Assembly (NCBI RefSeq): GCF_030268885.1
Contig: NZ_BSSA01000025.1
Coordinates: 62,001-126,000 of the forward strand
DNA from: Kitasatospora phosalacinea
Lineage (GTDB): Bacteria > Actinomycetota > Actinomycetes > Streptomycetales > Streptomycetaceae
DNA: 64,000 nucleotides
Direction: 5' to 3'
In this document: piece after piece, positions 52,948 to 62,088 of the stretch
Position numbering within the stretch: position 1 is the first letter of the stretch
Layout: the number at the start of each line of letters is the position of its first letter
The notes under the pieces: generated by a model
Database searches by the model: none
What the model saw: the letters and a program-made list of their open reading frames with translations, nothing else
What the model was told of the DNA's origin: nothing
Translations under genes and position numbers: made by a program

Positions 52948-54690
52948 ATGCACGACCCTGCGGACTCGACCGGAACCACCGAGCCCCGGGGGAGCGGTGG
53001 CACCGACGCGGCGCAGGACGCGCTACCCGTTCCAGCGGTGTCGGAGCAGGACGCGGCACCCGCCCCGGAGCAGGACGCGGCACCCGCCCCGGCCGTGCTG
53101 GCGGAGGTGCTGCCGGGCATCGCGGTGGTCTTCGGCGACCTCCCGCTGGAACTCGCCCCCGGCCTGGTCGACTTCGGGCTGGTACCGACCGCCGGCCGGG
53201 CACGGCTCACCACGGCCCTCGCCGCGGTGGGCGGCGTGGCGACGGCGGCGGGCACGCTGGGGAGGGCCCTGCCCGCGGCGCAGGGGCTCTACCGCCTGAG
53301 CGAGGCGACGCAGGCCCTGCTGAAGGCGGGCGGGACGCTCGCCGTCAAGGACGGGGCGCACCTCGGCGCGGTGTTCAACGGCGGCCGGATCGTGGGGCAG
53401 GCCAGGCTGGTCCCGGTGAGCGTGGTGGGCGCCTCGGGCACGGCGGGCGTGGTGCAGAGCGCCGCGAACCTCGGACCGGTGCTGTCCTCGATCGCCCTGC
53501 AGATGCAGCTGAACGAGATCACCGGCCTGCTCAGGACCAGCGTCGCGTTGACCACGAAGGTGCTCGCCACCGTGCGCGACGAGCAGTGGGCCGAACTGAC
53601 GGGCCTGGTCGCCGCCATCGACCGCGCCGTCGAACAGGCGAAGGAGGTCGGGGCGGTCCCGGCGTCCCTGTGGAACGGCCTCGCGGGCAGCGAGACGCTG
53701 CTGCGCAAGCAGCTCGACCTGTACCGGGGCAACGTCCGCACCCACGTCGGGGAGCTCGACCGGCCCGGCGCGCAGCGCCGCGAGTACCTGCGGACGAACG
53801 CCGAGGCGATCGCCTTCGACGCCCACGCCCTGCTGTCCGTCGTGAAGGCGTGGACCGGCTACCAGGCGCTGCGCGCCGGGCGGGCGAGCGCGGCGGGGCA
53901 CGGGGACGCCGACGAGGCGCGGTACGCCGAGGTCGTCGTCCGCGACACCCGGGCCGGGCTCGACGCGGCGCTCGCCGGGGCGACCGGCCTGCTCGACGCG
54001 CTGACCAGGGAGCTGCGGATCCTCGCCGAACTCCCCGGTCCGGACGGCCTGTCGCTGCCGGGGCGGCGCAAGGACGCCAAGGCGGTGCGGGAGACCTCCG
54101 CCCGGCTCCTGGAGGCGGTCGAGCCGCTCGCGGACGCCCTGCGTCCGGCGCCCCCGGTGCTGACGGTCCCGGAGGTGCTCTGCGCGCCCGGGGCCCTGGA
54201 GCCCGAGCCCTACCTGCGGCTGCTGCGCTGGGTCCTGGAGAGCGGCGAGACGCTGCGGGTGCTCGCCTTCCCCGACCAACTGGACGCCCTGGGCCCGATC
54301 TCGGCGATCCTCGGCGGGGCGAAGGAGAAACTGGCGGCGGCGATGGACAGGAGCACCACGCGGACGCTGGTCGCCGTCACGGACCGCCGCATCGTCACCG
54401 CCCGGACGGGCGCGTTCCTCGAACAGGGCGAGGTCCGGCAGGTCATCCCGCTGGACCTGGTCCGCTACGTCCGGGCGGCGACCGCGGGGGAGGCGAGCGA
54501 GCGCCCCGCGATCGACCTGATCACCCGGGACGAGAGCATCCGGTGGGTCTTCCGCCCCGACGGCGACAACGCCCCGGTGGACGCGCTGGCCGCCGTCCTC
54601 GCCGAGTCGATGGCGATCCCGGAGGACGAGCGCCAGGTACTGCTGGGACGGCCCCGGGCCGTCCCGGAGAAGGCCCCCGCCGCCGGGTGA
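52948..54690 (+). CDS. Large hypothetical protein with a PH-like C-terminus
   Basis: A 580-aa protein of unknown family. Residues 1-60 are Ala/Pro-rich with short PAPEQDAA repeats; ~60-220 contain hydrophobic/glycine-rich segments (LVDFGLVPTAGRARLTTALAAVGGVATAAGTLGR); ~250-420 are helical (LDYRGNVRTHVGELDR-like). The C-terminal part EKLAAAMDRSTTRTLVAVTDRRIVTARTGAFLEQGEVRQVIPLDLVRYVR has the TDRR(I/V)-type pattern of bacterial PH (YokE-like) domains. It is not obviously secreted. GGGAGGAC precedes the ATG by 6 nt. Ordinary base composition. Confidence 0.6.
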   Translation: MHDPADSTGTTEPRGSGGTDAAQDALPVPAVSEQDAAPAPEQDAAPAPAVLAEVLPGIAVVFGDLPLELAPGLVDFGLVPTAGRARLTTALAAVGGVATAAGTLGRALPAAQGLYRLSEATQALLKAGGTLAVKDGAHLGAVFNGGRIVGQARLVPVSVVGASGTAGVVQSAANLGPVLSSIALQMQLNEITGLLRTSVALTTKVLATVRDEQWAELTGLVAAIDRAVEQAKEVGAVPASLWNGLAGSETLLRKQLDLYRGNVRTHVGELDRPGAQRREYLRTNAEAIAFDAHALLSVVKAWTGYQALRAGRASAAGHGDADEARYAEVVVRDTRAGLDAALAGATGLLDALTRELRILAELPGPDGLSLPGRRKDAKAVRETSARLLEAVEPLADALRPAPPVLTVPEVLCAPGALEPEPYLRLLRWVLESGETLRVLAFPDQLDALGPISAILGGAKEKLAAAMDRSTTRTLVAVTDRRIVTARTGAFLEQGEVRQVIPLDLVRYVRAATAGEASERPAIDLITRDESIRWVFRPDGDNAPVDALAAVLAESMAIPEDERQVLLGRPRAVPEKAPAAG

Positions 54691-54719
54691 CCCCGCGCGC
54701 CGCACCGGCGGGGGCGGCC

Positions 54720-55598
54720 TCACAGCACCGGCGGCCGCCCCAGCCCGGTCATCCGGGCGACCGTGCGCCAGCGCATCGGGCGGCGGGGCGGGCACGGGGT
54801 GCGGACGCCCTCGGCGAAGCCGGCCGCCCAGGCGCGCAGGGCGGCGCGGGGCGGGCGGCGCAGGACGGTGATGGCGAGCCAGGCGCCGAGGTGGAGCGGG
54901 ACGAGCGGGGCGGGCAGGTGGCGCTTGGCGAGCCAGACCCGGTTGCGGGCGGTGCGGCGGTAGTAGGTGGCGTGCCGGGCCGGGTCGGTGCGGGGGTGCT
55001 GGAGCAGCAGGTCGGCCCGGTAGTCGATGCGCCAGCCGGCGTCCAGGGCGCGCCAGGCGAAGTCGGTCTCCTCGTGGGCGTAGAAGAACTCGGCCGGGAA
55101 CGGGCCGACCCGGTCGATCACCGACATCCGGATGGCGTGGCCCCCGCCGAGGAAGGTGGTGACCGGCCCGGAGCGCATCGGGTCGGCGTTGCCCGGCCGC
55201 GGCACGTGGCGGCGCTGGGTGAACCCGGTCTCGTCGGCGATCCGGAACGCCAGGACGCCGAGCCCCGGGTCGGCGGCGAACGCCTCGCGCACCAGCCGGA
55301 AGGTGTCGGTGCGCGGCAGCAGCCCGTCGTCGTCGAGCACCACCAGCACGTCGGTGCCGCCGAGTTCGCGCAGCCGCTCGATGCCCGCGTTGCGGCCGCC
55401 GGGGATGCCCAGGTTCTCCGGCAGCTCGATCACGTCCACCCAGTCGGGCTGCGGCGGCAGCGGGACCCCCTGCCCCAGCAGCACCGTCCGCACCCCGTGC
55501 CCCGCCCCCTCCTGGGCGGCCACCGAGGCCAGCAGTGCGGCGAGTTCGGCGGGCCGGTCGCCCATGGTCAGTACCACCACGCCGAGTGTCGGTTCCAT
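54720..55598 (-). CDS. Family 2 glycosyltransferase
   Basis: A 292-aa GT-A glycosyltransferase: VVVLTMGDRPAELAALLASVAAQ, NLGIPGGRNAGIERLRELGGTDVLVVLDDDGLLP (the DxD-like DDD), FLGGGHAIRMSVIDRVGPFPAEFFYAHEETDFAWRALDAGW and the C-terminal basic helices. These fit rhamnosyl- or mannosyl-type GT2 enzymes acting on the membrane. No acceptor is evident. ATG at 55598 follows AAGGGG. Confidence 0.92.
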   Translation of the reverse strand: MEPTLGVVVLTMGDRPAELAALLASVAAQEGAGHGVRTVLLGQGVPLPPQPDWVDVIELPENLGIPGGRNAGIERLRELGGTDVLVVLDDDGLLPRTDTFRLVREAFAADPGLGVLAFRIADETGFTQRRHVPRPGNADPMRSGPVTTFLGGGHAIRMSVIDRVGPFPAEFFYAHEETDFAWRALDAGWRIDYRADLLLQHPRTDPARHATYYRRTARNRVWLAKRHLPAPLVPLHLGAWLAITVLRRPPRAALRAWAAGFAEGVRTPCPPRRPMRWRTVARMTGLGRPPVL

Positions 55599-55765
55599 GC
55601 GATCGTGCCCCTTCGCGCGCCCGTCGGTCCGGCCCACCGTAGCGGTCGCCGGGCGCACCGCGGCGACCGCCCGCCGGGGCCGCCCGGCATTGCGGCCCGC
55701 CCCGTCCGCGGGGACGCTTGATCCAGCGGGCGGGCGCCCGTCCGCTGGAGCCGAGGAGGCCACCG

Positions 55766-56068
55766 GTGAGGTTCATCCAGATCATCGAGTACCGGACCGG
55801 GCGGATCGACGAGTTCAACGAACTGCTGGACGAGTGGGTCGCCAAGAACGAGGGCCACCGCCTCGCCGTGCGCGCCCTGCAGACCAGGGACCGCGACGGC
55901 ACCGACACCTACCTGAACATCGTCGAGTTCCCCTCGTACGAGGTGGCGATGGAGAACTCGCAGCGCCCCGAGACCGCCGAGTTCGCGGCCCGCGCCGCCG
56001 CGCTGTGCGACGGCCCGCCGACCTACCGCAACCTGGACGTGATCGGCGACCGCACGCTGTCGGACTGA
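55766..56068 (+). CDS. Small ABM-like hypothetical protein
   Basis: A 100-aa protein with ferredoxin-like secondary structure: VRFIQIIEYRTGRIDEFNELLDEWV, VRALQTRDRDGTDTYLNIVEFPSYEVAMENSQRPETAEFAARAAAL. This is the dimeric alpha/beta barrel (antibiotic biosynthesis monooxygenase-like) look; no catalytic residue is identified. GTG at 55766 follows GAGGAGG at 6 nt. It precedes the acyl-CoA synthetase. Confidence 0.7.
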   Translation: MRFIQIIEYRTGRIDEFNELLDEWVAKNEGHRLAVRALQTRDRDGTDTYLNIVEFPSYEVAMENSQRPETAEFAARAAALCDGPPTYRNLDVIGDRTLSD

Positions 56069-56161
56069 GCGCCGCACCGGATCGCGGGAGGGACTGGTCA
56101 GCGCGGCCCCGGGTGCGGAGCATGGGTACCCGCCGGTACCACCCGCTCCCAGGAGGCCCCC

Positions 56162-57814
56162 TTGTCCCGTGACCAGCTCAGCCACTCCTCCGGTCCGACC
56201 GGCACGCCGCTGCTCGACGACACGATCGGCGCCAACCTCGACCGGGCGGTGCGCGCCTTCCCGGAGCGGGAGGCGCTGGTCGAGTGCGCCACCGGCCGCC
56301 GCTGGACGTACGCCGAGTTCGCCGCCGAGGTGGACGCGGTGGCGCTCGGGCTGCGGGCGCGGGGCGTCGGCCGCGGCGACCGGGTCGGCATCTGGGCGCC
56401 CAACCGGGCCGAGTGGACGCTCACCCAGTACGCCACCGCCCGGCTCGGCGCGGTGCTGGTGACGATCAACCCGGCGTACCGCGCCCACGAGTTGGCGTAC
56501 GTGCTGGGCCAGGCGGGCGTGCGGCTGCTGGTGGCGGCCGAGCGGTTCAGGAGCTCCGACTACGCGGCGATGATCGCCGAGGTGCGCCCGCACTGCCCCG
56601 ACCTGCGGGACGTGGTGCTGCTGGACGGCCCGGACTGGCCGGAGCTGACCGCGGCCGGGAGGGCCGGAGACCGGGAGGAACTCGCTGCCATGGGGCGGGA
56701 GTTGAGCCCCGATGACCCGATCAACATCCAGTACACCTCGGGCACCACCGGCTTCCCCAAGGGCGCGACCCTCTCGCACCGCAACATCCTGAACAACGGC
56801 TACTTCGTCGGCGAGCTGTGCGGCTACACCGAGCGCGACCGGATCTGCCTCCCGGTGCCGTTCTACCACTGCTTCGGCATGGTGATGGGCAACCTCGCGG
56901 CCACCTCGCACGGCGCCTGCACGGTGATCCCCGCCCCGGCCTTCGACGCCGCCGCCACCCTCGCCGCGGTGGCCGCCGAGCGCTGCACCTCGCTGTACGG
57001 GGTGCCGACCATGTTCATCGCCGAGCTGGCCGACCCGGGCTTCGACGGGTACGACCTGTCCAGCCTGCGCACCGGCATCATGGCGGGCGCCCTGTGCCCG
57101 ACCGAGGTGATGAAGGGCGTGATGGAGCGGATGGGCATGGCGGAGGTGTCGATCTGCTACGGCATGACGGAGACCTCCCCGGTCTCCACCCAGACCCGGG
57201 CGGACGACCCGGTGGAACGCCGGGTCTCCACCGTCGGCCGGGTCGGCCCGCACCTGGAGGTCAAGGTGGTCGACCCGGAGACCGGCCGCACCCTGCCGCG
57301 CGGCGAGCCCGGCGAACTGTGCACCCGCGGCTACTCGGTGATGCTCGGCTACTGGGCCGAGCCGGAGAGGACCGCCGAGGCGGTCGACCCGGACGGCTGG
57401 ATGCACACCGGCGACCTGGCGGTGATGGACGCGGAGGGCTACCTGTCGATCACCGGCCGGATCAAGGACATGGTGATCCGCGGCGGCGAGAACGTGTACC
57501 CGCGCGAGATCGAGGAGTTCCTGCACACCCACCCCGACGTGCTCGACGTCCAGGTGATCGGGGTGCCCGACGCCCGGTACGGCGAGGAGCTGATGGCCTG
57601 GGTGCGGATGCGCGAGGGCGCGCCGCCGCTGACGGCCGAGGCGGTGCGCGCGTTCTGCGCCGGCCGGCTGGCCCGCTTCAAGGTCCCGCGGTACGTGCAC
57701 GTGGTCGAGGAGTTCCCGATGACCGTCACCGGCAAGGTCCGCAAGGTCGAGATGCGCGAGCTGGCGGCCGCCCTCCTCGCGGAGCCCGCGGAGGAGGACA
57801 CCGCCGGGCGCTGA
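56162..57814 (+). CDS. Acyl-CoA synthetase (AMP-binding)
   Basis: A 550-aa adenylate-forming enzyme with the P-loop YTSGTTGFPKGATLSHRN, the core ICYGMTETSP and GRIKDMVIRGGENVYPREIEEFL. The length and motif set match medium/long-chain fatty-acyl-CoA ligases (FadD type). TTG at 56162 follows AGGAGG at 5 nt. The substrate is unknown. It ends at a terminator and no partner beta-oxidation genes are nearby. Confidence 0.93.
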   Translation: MSRDQLSHSSGPTGTPLLDDTIGANLDRAVRAFPEREALVECATGRRWTYAEFAAEVDAVALGLRARGVGRGDRVGIWAPNRAEWTLTQYATARLGAVLVTINPAYRAHELAYVLGQAGVRLLVAAERFRSSDYAAMIAEVRPHCPDLRDVVLLDGPDWPELTAAGRAGDREELAAMGRELSPDDPINIQYTSGTTGFPKGATLSHRNILNNGYFVGELCGYTERDRICLPVPFYHCFGMVMGNLAATSHGACTVIPAPAFDAAATLAAVAAERCTSLYGVPTMFIAELADPGFDGYDLSSLRTGIMAGALCPTEVMKGVMERMGMAEVSICYGMTETSPVSTQTRADDPVERRVSTVGRVGPHLEVKVVDPETGRTLPRGEPGELCTRGYSVMLGYWAEPERTAEAVDPDGWMHTGDLAVMDAEGYLSITGRIKDMVIRGGENVYPREIEEFLHTHPDVLDVQVIGVPDARYGEELMAWVRMREGAPPLTAEAVRAFCAGRLARFKVPRYVHVVEEFPMTVTGKVRKVEMRELAAALLAEPAEEDTAGR

Positions 57815-57849
57815 CGCGCGTCGACCCGCGCTGACCAGCAGTTCCACCG

Positions 57850-57877
57850 CGGCCGGACCCCGCCGGGGGTCCGGCCG
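57850..57877. terminator. 12-bp-stem terminator
   Basis: CGGCCGGACCCC and GGGGTCCGGCCG pair around a 4-nt loop, 36 bp after the acyl-CoA synthetase stop. Confidence 0.75.
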
Positions 57878-57914
57878 CCGCTCGGGATGCCCGGCACGGA
57901 AGCTGTCACAGGTC

Positions 57915-57943
57915 TTGACGCCCACTTTTCTCATACGTTAAAT
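57915..57943 (+). promoter_or_regulatory. Vegetative-type promoter of beta-helix gene
   Basis: TTGACG-N17-TTAAAT, in an AT-rich stretch 107 bp before ATG 58050. Confidence 0.65.
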
Positions 57944-58049
57944 CTCGGCGTGAAGTAAGCGGCCCGGTTCCGCGGCTGACGTGCGGTCAGCACGCCGTCC
58001 CGCCCCCGGCCGCCGTCCCCCGGATCCCACCAGACGGGTGTGCACCCCC

Positions 58050-59900
58050 ATGAACCGAGCTCCCCGGTCCCGCCGCTACGGCCTCGCGGCAGCCGCCGCC
58101 ACCGCCCTGGTCGCGGCCCTCGTCGCCCCCACCACCCAGGCCGCCGCGGCCCCCGTGCCGCCCGGCGGCGGCAGCCTCGGCGAGAACGTGATCGTCCTCG
58201 ACCCGAGCATGCCCAAGGCCCAGGTCCAGGACCGCCTGAACGCCCTCGCCCGGGCCCAGGCCGGCAACGAGTTCGGCCCCCAGCGCTACGCGATCCTGTT
58301 CCGGCCCGGCACCTACGGCACCGCCGCCGACCCGCTGGTCTTCCCGGTCGGCTTCTACGAGAGCGTCGCGGGCCTCGGCCGCAGCCCCGGCGACGTGGTG
58401 ATCAACGGCTCCGTCGACGTCTACAACCAGTGCGTCGGCGGCGACCAGTCGCAGTGCTACGCCACCACCAACTTCTGGCGCTCGCTGAGCAACCTCACCG
58501 TCAACGTCGCGGGCCAGAGCGGCTGCTACGGCAACACCGACTTCTGGGCGGTCTCCCAGGCCGCCCCGCTGCGCCGGGTCCAGCTGAACGGCAACGTGAC
58601 GCTGATGGACTACTGCACCGGCTCGCCCGCCTGGGCCAGCGGCGGCTTCATCGCCGACTCCAAGTTCACCGGCGGCACCGTGATCAACGGCTCCCAGCAG
58701 CAGTTCTTCACCCGCACCAGCAACCTGGACGGCTGGACCAACGCCGTCTGGAACCAGGTGTTCTGCGGCACCGAGGGCGCCCCCGCCCAGTCCTTCTCCA
58801 CCGAGCAGGGCGCCGCCCCGTACACCACCCTCGACACCTGCCCGGTCACCCGTGAGGCCCCCTACCTGTACCTGGACGACCAGGGCCGCTACCGGGTCCT
58901 GGTGCCCGCCGCGCAGCGCGACTCCCGCGGCACCAGCTGGGAGGACGGGCCCACCCCCGGCCGCTCGACCGCCCTGGACGACTTCTTCGTGGTCCGCCCC
59001 GGCGCCACCGTCCCGCAGATCAACGCCGCGCTCCGGGCGGGCCGCGACCTGCTGTTCACCCCCGGCGTGTACGAGCTGCCCGAGGCGATCAAGGTCACCC
59101 GCCCCGGCACCCAGGTGATTGGCCTCGGCTTCGCCACCCTCGTCCCGACCGGCGGCAACGCCGCGGTCAAGGTCGACGACGTGGACGGCGTCACCCTCTC
59201 CGGCCTGATCGTCGACGCCGGGGAGCAGAAGTCGCCGGTCCTGGTGCAGATCGGCAACCGCGGCAGCAAGGCCGCGCACCGGGCCGACCCGATCACGCTG
59301 TCCGACGTGTTCTTCCGGGTCGGCGGCGCGCTGAACGGCGCGGCCGACACCGCCCTGGAGGTCAACAGCGACGACACCCTGATCGACGACGCCTGGATCT
59401 GGCGCGCCGACCACGGCACCGGCGGCGGCAACTGGAGCAGCGCCCGCAGCGACACCGGACTGGTCGTCAACGGCGACCGGGTCACCGCCACCGGCCTCGC
59501 CGTCGAGCACTTCCAGAAGACCGAGGTGCAGTGGAACGGCGAGCAGGGCCGGGTGGTGTTCTTCCAGAACGAGAACCCCTACGACGTGCCCAACCAGGCC
59601 GCCTGGATGGCGAGCCCGCAGCAGAAGGGCTACCCGGCGTTCGCCGTCGGCCCGAAGGTGAAGACCTTCGAGGGCTGGGGCATGGGCAGCTACTCCTACT
59701 TCAACCAGGGCGTCGACATCCGCAACTCCATGGCCTTCCAGGCGCCCACCACCCCCGGCGTGAAGTTCCACGACCTGCTGACCGTCTTCCTCAACGGCTC
59801 CGGCGGCATCGACTCGGTGATCAACGGCACCGGCCGCCCCGTCGACCCCGCCTTCGGCGGCCCCAGCAACGTCGTCTCCTACCCCGTGGCCACCCCCTGA
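58050..59900 (+). CDS. Secreted right-handed beta-helix protein (GH55-like)
   Basis: A 616-aa protein with a Sec signal (RRYGLAAAAATALVAALVAPTTQAAAA). The mature part has glycine/asparagine-rich beta-helix repeats, e.g. TYGTAADPLVFPVGFYESVAGLGRSPGDVVINGSV, FATLVPTGGNAAVKVDDVDGVTLSGLIVDAG and DTALEVNSDDTLIDDAWIWRADHGTGGG. The ITLSDVFFRVGG and Trp-rich parts resemble GH55 beta-1,3-exoglucanases; catalytic Glu cannot be assigned, and similar proteins are sometimes named adenylyl cyclase. The neighbouring secreted glucanases support a role in beta-glucan use. ATG at 58050; weak SD. Confidence 0.7.
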   Translation: MNRAPRSRRYGLAAAAATALVAALVAPTTQAAAAPVPPGGGSLGENVIVLDPSMPKAQVQDRLNALARAQAGNEFGPQRYAILFRPGTYGTAADPLVFPVGFYESVAGLGRSPGDVVINGSVDVYNQCVGGDQSQCYATTNFWRSLSNLTVNVAGQSGCYGNTDFWAVSQAAPLRRVQLNGNVTLMDYCTGSPAWASGGFIADSKFTGGTVINGSQQQFFTRTSNLDGWTNAVWNQVFCGTEGAPAQSFSTEQGAAPYTTLDTCPVTREAPYLYLDDQGRYRVLVPAAQRDSRGTSWEDGPTPGRSTALDDFFVVRPGATVPQINAALRAGRDLLFTPGVYELPEAIKVTRPGTQVIGLGFATLVPTGGNAAVKVDDVDGVTLSGLIVDAGEQKSPVLVQIGNRGSKAAHRADPITLSDVFFRVGGALNGAADTALEVNSDDTLIDDAWIWRADHGTGGGNWSSARSDTGLVVNGDRVTATGLAVEHFQKTEVQWNGEQGRVVFFQNENPYDVPNQAAWMASPQQKGYPAFAVGPKVKTFEGWGMGSYSYFNQGVDIRNSMAFQAPTTPGVKFHDLLTVFLNGSGGIDSVINGTGRPVDPAFGGPSNVVSYPVATP

Positions 59901-59928
59901 CGGCCCCCTGACCGTCCACCCCCCGACA

Positions 59929-59968
59929 CGGCCCGCCGCGCACTCCGGCCCGAGCACGCGGCGGGCCG
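59929..59968. terminator. 12-bp-stem terminator
   Basis: CGGCCCGCCGCG and CGCGGCGGGCCG pair around a 16-nt loop, after the beta-helix gene. Confidence 0.7.
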
Positions 59969-60052
59969 CACCGCGTACCGGCCCCCGAACCCAACTCCGG
60001 GGCCCGTACCAGCAGTTCACCCCACCCACCCCCCCACCGCAGCGGAGTCCCC

Positions 60053-61939
60053 ATGACCGAGCTCAGCCGTCGCAACGCCCTGCTCCTGGCCGCCCTCACG
60101 GCCGGCGCCACCGGCCTCACCCTGACCGGCCCCGCCACCCCCGCCCGGGCCGCCGCCCCCGGCGGCCTCGCCTGGGACGCCGACTGGGCGGCCGCCGCGT
60201 ACGCCGCCGACCCCGCCGCCGCCACCGCCTCCGGCACCGAGGGCGGCCCGTTCGGCCCCGGCGCGGCCTTCGACAACAACGCCGGCTCCCGCTTCTCCAG
60301 CAACTTCGCCGACGACGCCTGGATCCGGATCGACCTCGGCAGCGTCATCCGGATCACCCAGGTCGTCCTGGTCTGGGAGGCCGCCTACGGCCTCAAGTAC
60401 GTGGTCGAGGTCTCCCGCGACGGCGTCGCCTGGCAGTCGGTCTACACCGAGAACGCCGGCACCGGCGGCACCACGACCGTCCACACCCACCCGCAGCCCG
60501 CCCTCGGCCGCTACGTCCGGATGCGCGGCCTGCAGCGCGCCACCCCGTACGGCTACTCGCTGTACGCCTTCCAGGTCTACGGCGGCGCCCCCGCCCCCGC
60601 GTCCACCACCACCGCCGACCTGGCGCTCAACCACCCCGGGTACAGCAACTACTACCAGGACGCCGGACACACCCCGCTGCACGCCTTCGACGGCGGCGTC
60701 CCCGCCGGGCTGACCGGCGACGCCACCCGGTGGGCCAGCGACTGGAACGACCACCGCTGGATCGCCGTCGACCTCGGCGCCACCGCCCGGATCACCGCCG
60801 TCGACCTGCACTGGGAGTCCGCCTACGCGGTCGACTACCAGATCCAGGTCTCCGACGACAACCAGAACTGGCGCACCGTGTACCAGCCCACCGCCGCCCA
60901 GGTCGCCGCCCGCGACGCCAACATCGGCACCCCCGGCAGCTCGGCGGGCCTGCACGACGCCATCACCCTGGCCGCCCCCGCCACCGGGCGCTACGTCCGG
61001 ATGCTCGGCCTGCGCCGCCGCCGCTTCTACAACCCGGCCCCCGCCACCGCCCAGTTCGGCTACTCGCTCTACGAGTTCCAGGTCTGGGGCACCGGCGGCA
61101 GCGCCGCCGCCGAGTACCCGGCGCCGCCCGTCGAGAGCACCGGCGCCTACCGCACCGTCTTCTTCGACGACTTCGCGGGCACCAACCTCGACCGCAGCAA
61201 GTGGCGGGTCGTCGTCACCGGCACCACCATGGGCTCGGTCAACGGCGAGTCCCAGGCCTACGTCGACGACCCCAGCACCCTGAAGGTCGCCGACAGCCAA
61301 CTGCTCATCACCCCCCGCTACCTGCCCGGCGGCTACAACGCCCCCGGCGGCGGGAACTACAAGTTCACCTCCGCCCGGATCGACACCAGCACCGCCGTCA
61401 ACTTCACCTACGGCCGGGTCAGCGCCCGGATCAAGATGCCCGCCGGGCTCGGCCTGTGGCCCGCCTTCTGGCTGCTCGGCTCCAACGTCGACGACCCCGA
61501 CGTGTCCTGGCCCAACTGCGGCGAGACCGACATCATGGAGAACATCGGCTACGCCGACTGGACCAGCAGCGCCCTGCACGGCCCCGGCTACTCCGCCGAC
61601 GGCAACATCGGCGCCCTGCAGCACTTCCCGGCCGGACAGGACGTCACCGGCTGGCACGTGTACGCCGTCGAGTGGACGCCCACCGCCATGCGGTTCAGCG
61701 TCGACGGCACCCAGACCCTGGAGGTGCCCCGGCAGAAGACGCTCGCCACCCGCGGCGCCTGGGCGTTCGACCACAACCAGTACGTGATCATCAACTTCGC
61801 CCTCGGCGGCGCCTACCCCGCGGGCTGGAACAAGGTCACCACCCCGTTCTGGGGCCTGCCGCAGTCCACCGTCGACCAGGTCGCGGCCGGCGCGGCCACC
61901 CTCGCCGTGGACTGGGTCCGGGTCGAGCAGCGGGCCTGA
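60053..61939 (+). CDS. Secreted GH16 glucanase with two F5/8-type C domains
   Basis: A 628-aa enzyme. TAT-like signal ELSRRNALLLAALTAGATGLTLTG; two discoidin domains (~40-185 and ~190-355: FDNNAGSRFSSNFADDAWIRIDLGSVIRITQVVL and FDGGVPAGLTG...RWIAVDLGATARITAVDL), and a GH16 domain (~370-628) with GETDIMENIG (catalytic Glu ~490-497). F5/8C domains often bind polysaccharide. It is a second secreted beta-glucanase besides that at 50266. ATG at 60053; no clear SD. Its DEATRW-like C-terminus is complete. Confidence 0.92.
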   Translation: MTELSRRNALLLAALTAGATGLTLTGPATPARAAAPGGLAWDADWAAAAYAADPAAATASGTEGGPFGPGAAFDNNAGSRFSSNFADDAWIRIDLGSVIRITQVVLVWEAAYGLKYVVEVSRDGVAWQSVYTENAGTGGTTTVHTHPQPALGRYVRMRGLQRATPYGYSLYAFQVYGGAPAPASTTTADLALNHPGYSNYYQDAGHTPLHAFDGGVPAGLTGDATRWASDWNDHRWIAVDLGATARITAVDLHWESAYAVDYQIQVSDDNQNWRTVYQPTAAQVAARDANIGTPGSSAGLHDAITLAAPATGRYVRMLGLRRRRFYNPAPATAQFGYSLYEFQVWGTGGSAAAEYPAPPVESTGAYRTVFFDDFAGTNLDRSKWRVVVTGTTMGSVNGESQAYVDDPSTLKVADSQLLITPRYLPGGYNAPGGGNYKFTSARIDTSTAVNFTYGRVSARIKMPAGLGLWPAFWLLGSNVDDPDVSWPNCGETDIMENIGYADWTSSALHGPGYSADGNIGALQHFPAGQDVTGWHVYAVEWTPTAMRFSVDGTQTLEVPRQKTLATRGAWAFDHNQYVIINFALGGAYPAGWNKVTTPFWGLPQSTVDQVAAGAATLAVDWVRVEQRA

Positions 61940-62019
61940 CGGCCCGTCGGGCCGGGCGGCGGAATTCTCAGGAAATACTCAGGAATGCCGTCGTTCGGCC
62001 CAATACCCCGATCTACGAC

Positions 62020-62075
62020 CTGACGGATGGTCAGGTTGGTGTGCCCTCCCATCAGGGCAGATGACCATCCGTCAG
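62020..62075. promoter_or_regulatory. 14-bp inverted repeat with nested palindromes
   Basis: Arms 62020-62033 (CTGACGGATGGTCA) and 62062-62075 (TGACCATCCGTCAG) are exactly complementary; the left arm (extended) is itself CTGAC-N5-GTCAG, and the right is TGAC-N6-GTCA. A GCCCT/AGGGC stem (62043-62058) lies between. It could be an operator pair or an RNA hairpin over the leader of the DUF3344 gene. Confidence 0.6.
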
Positions 62076-62088
62076 AGGAGATCACGCC

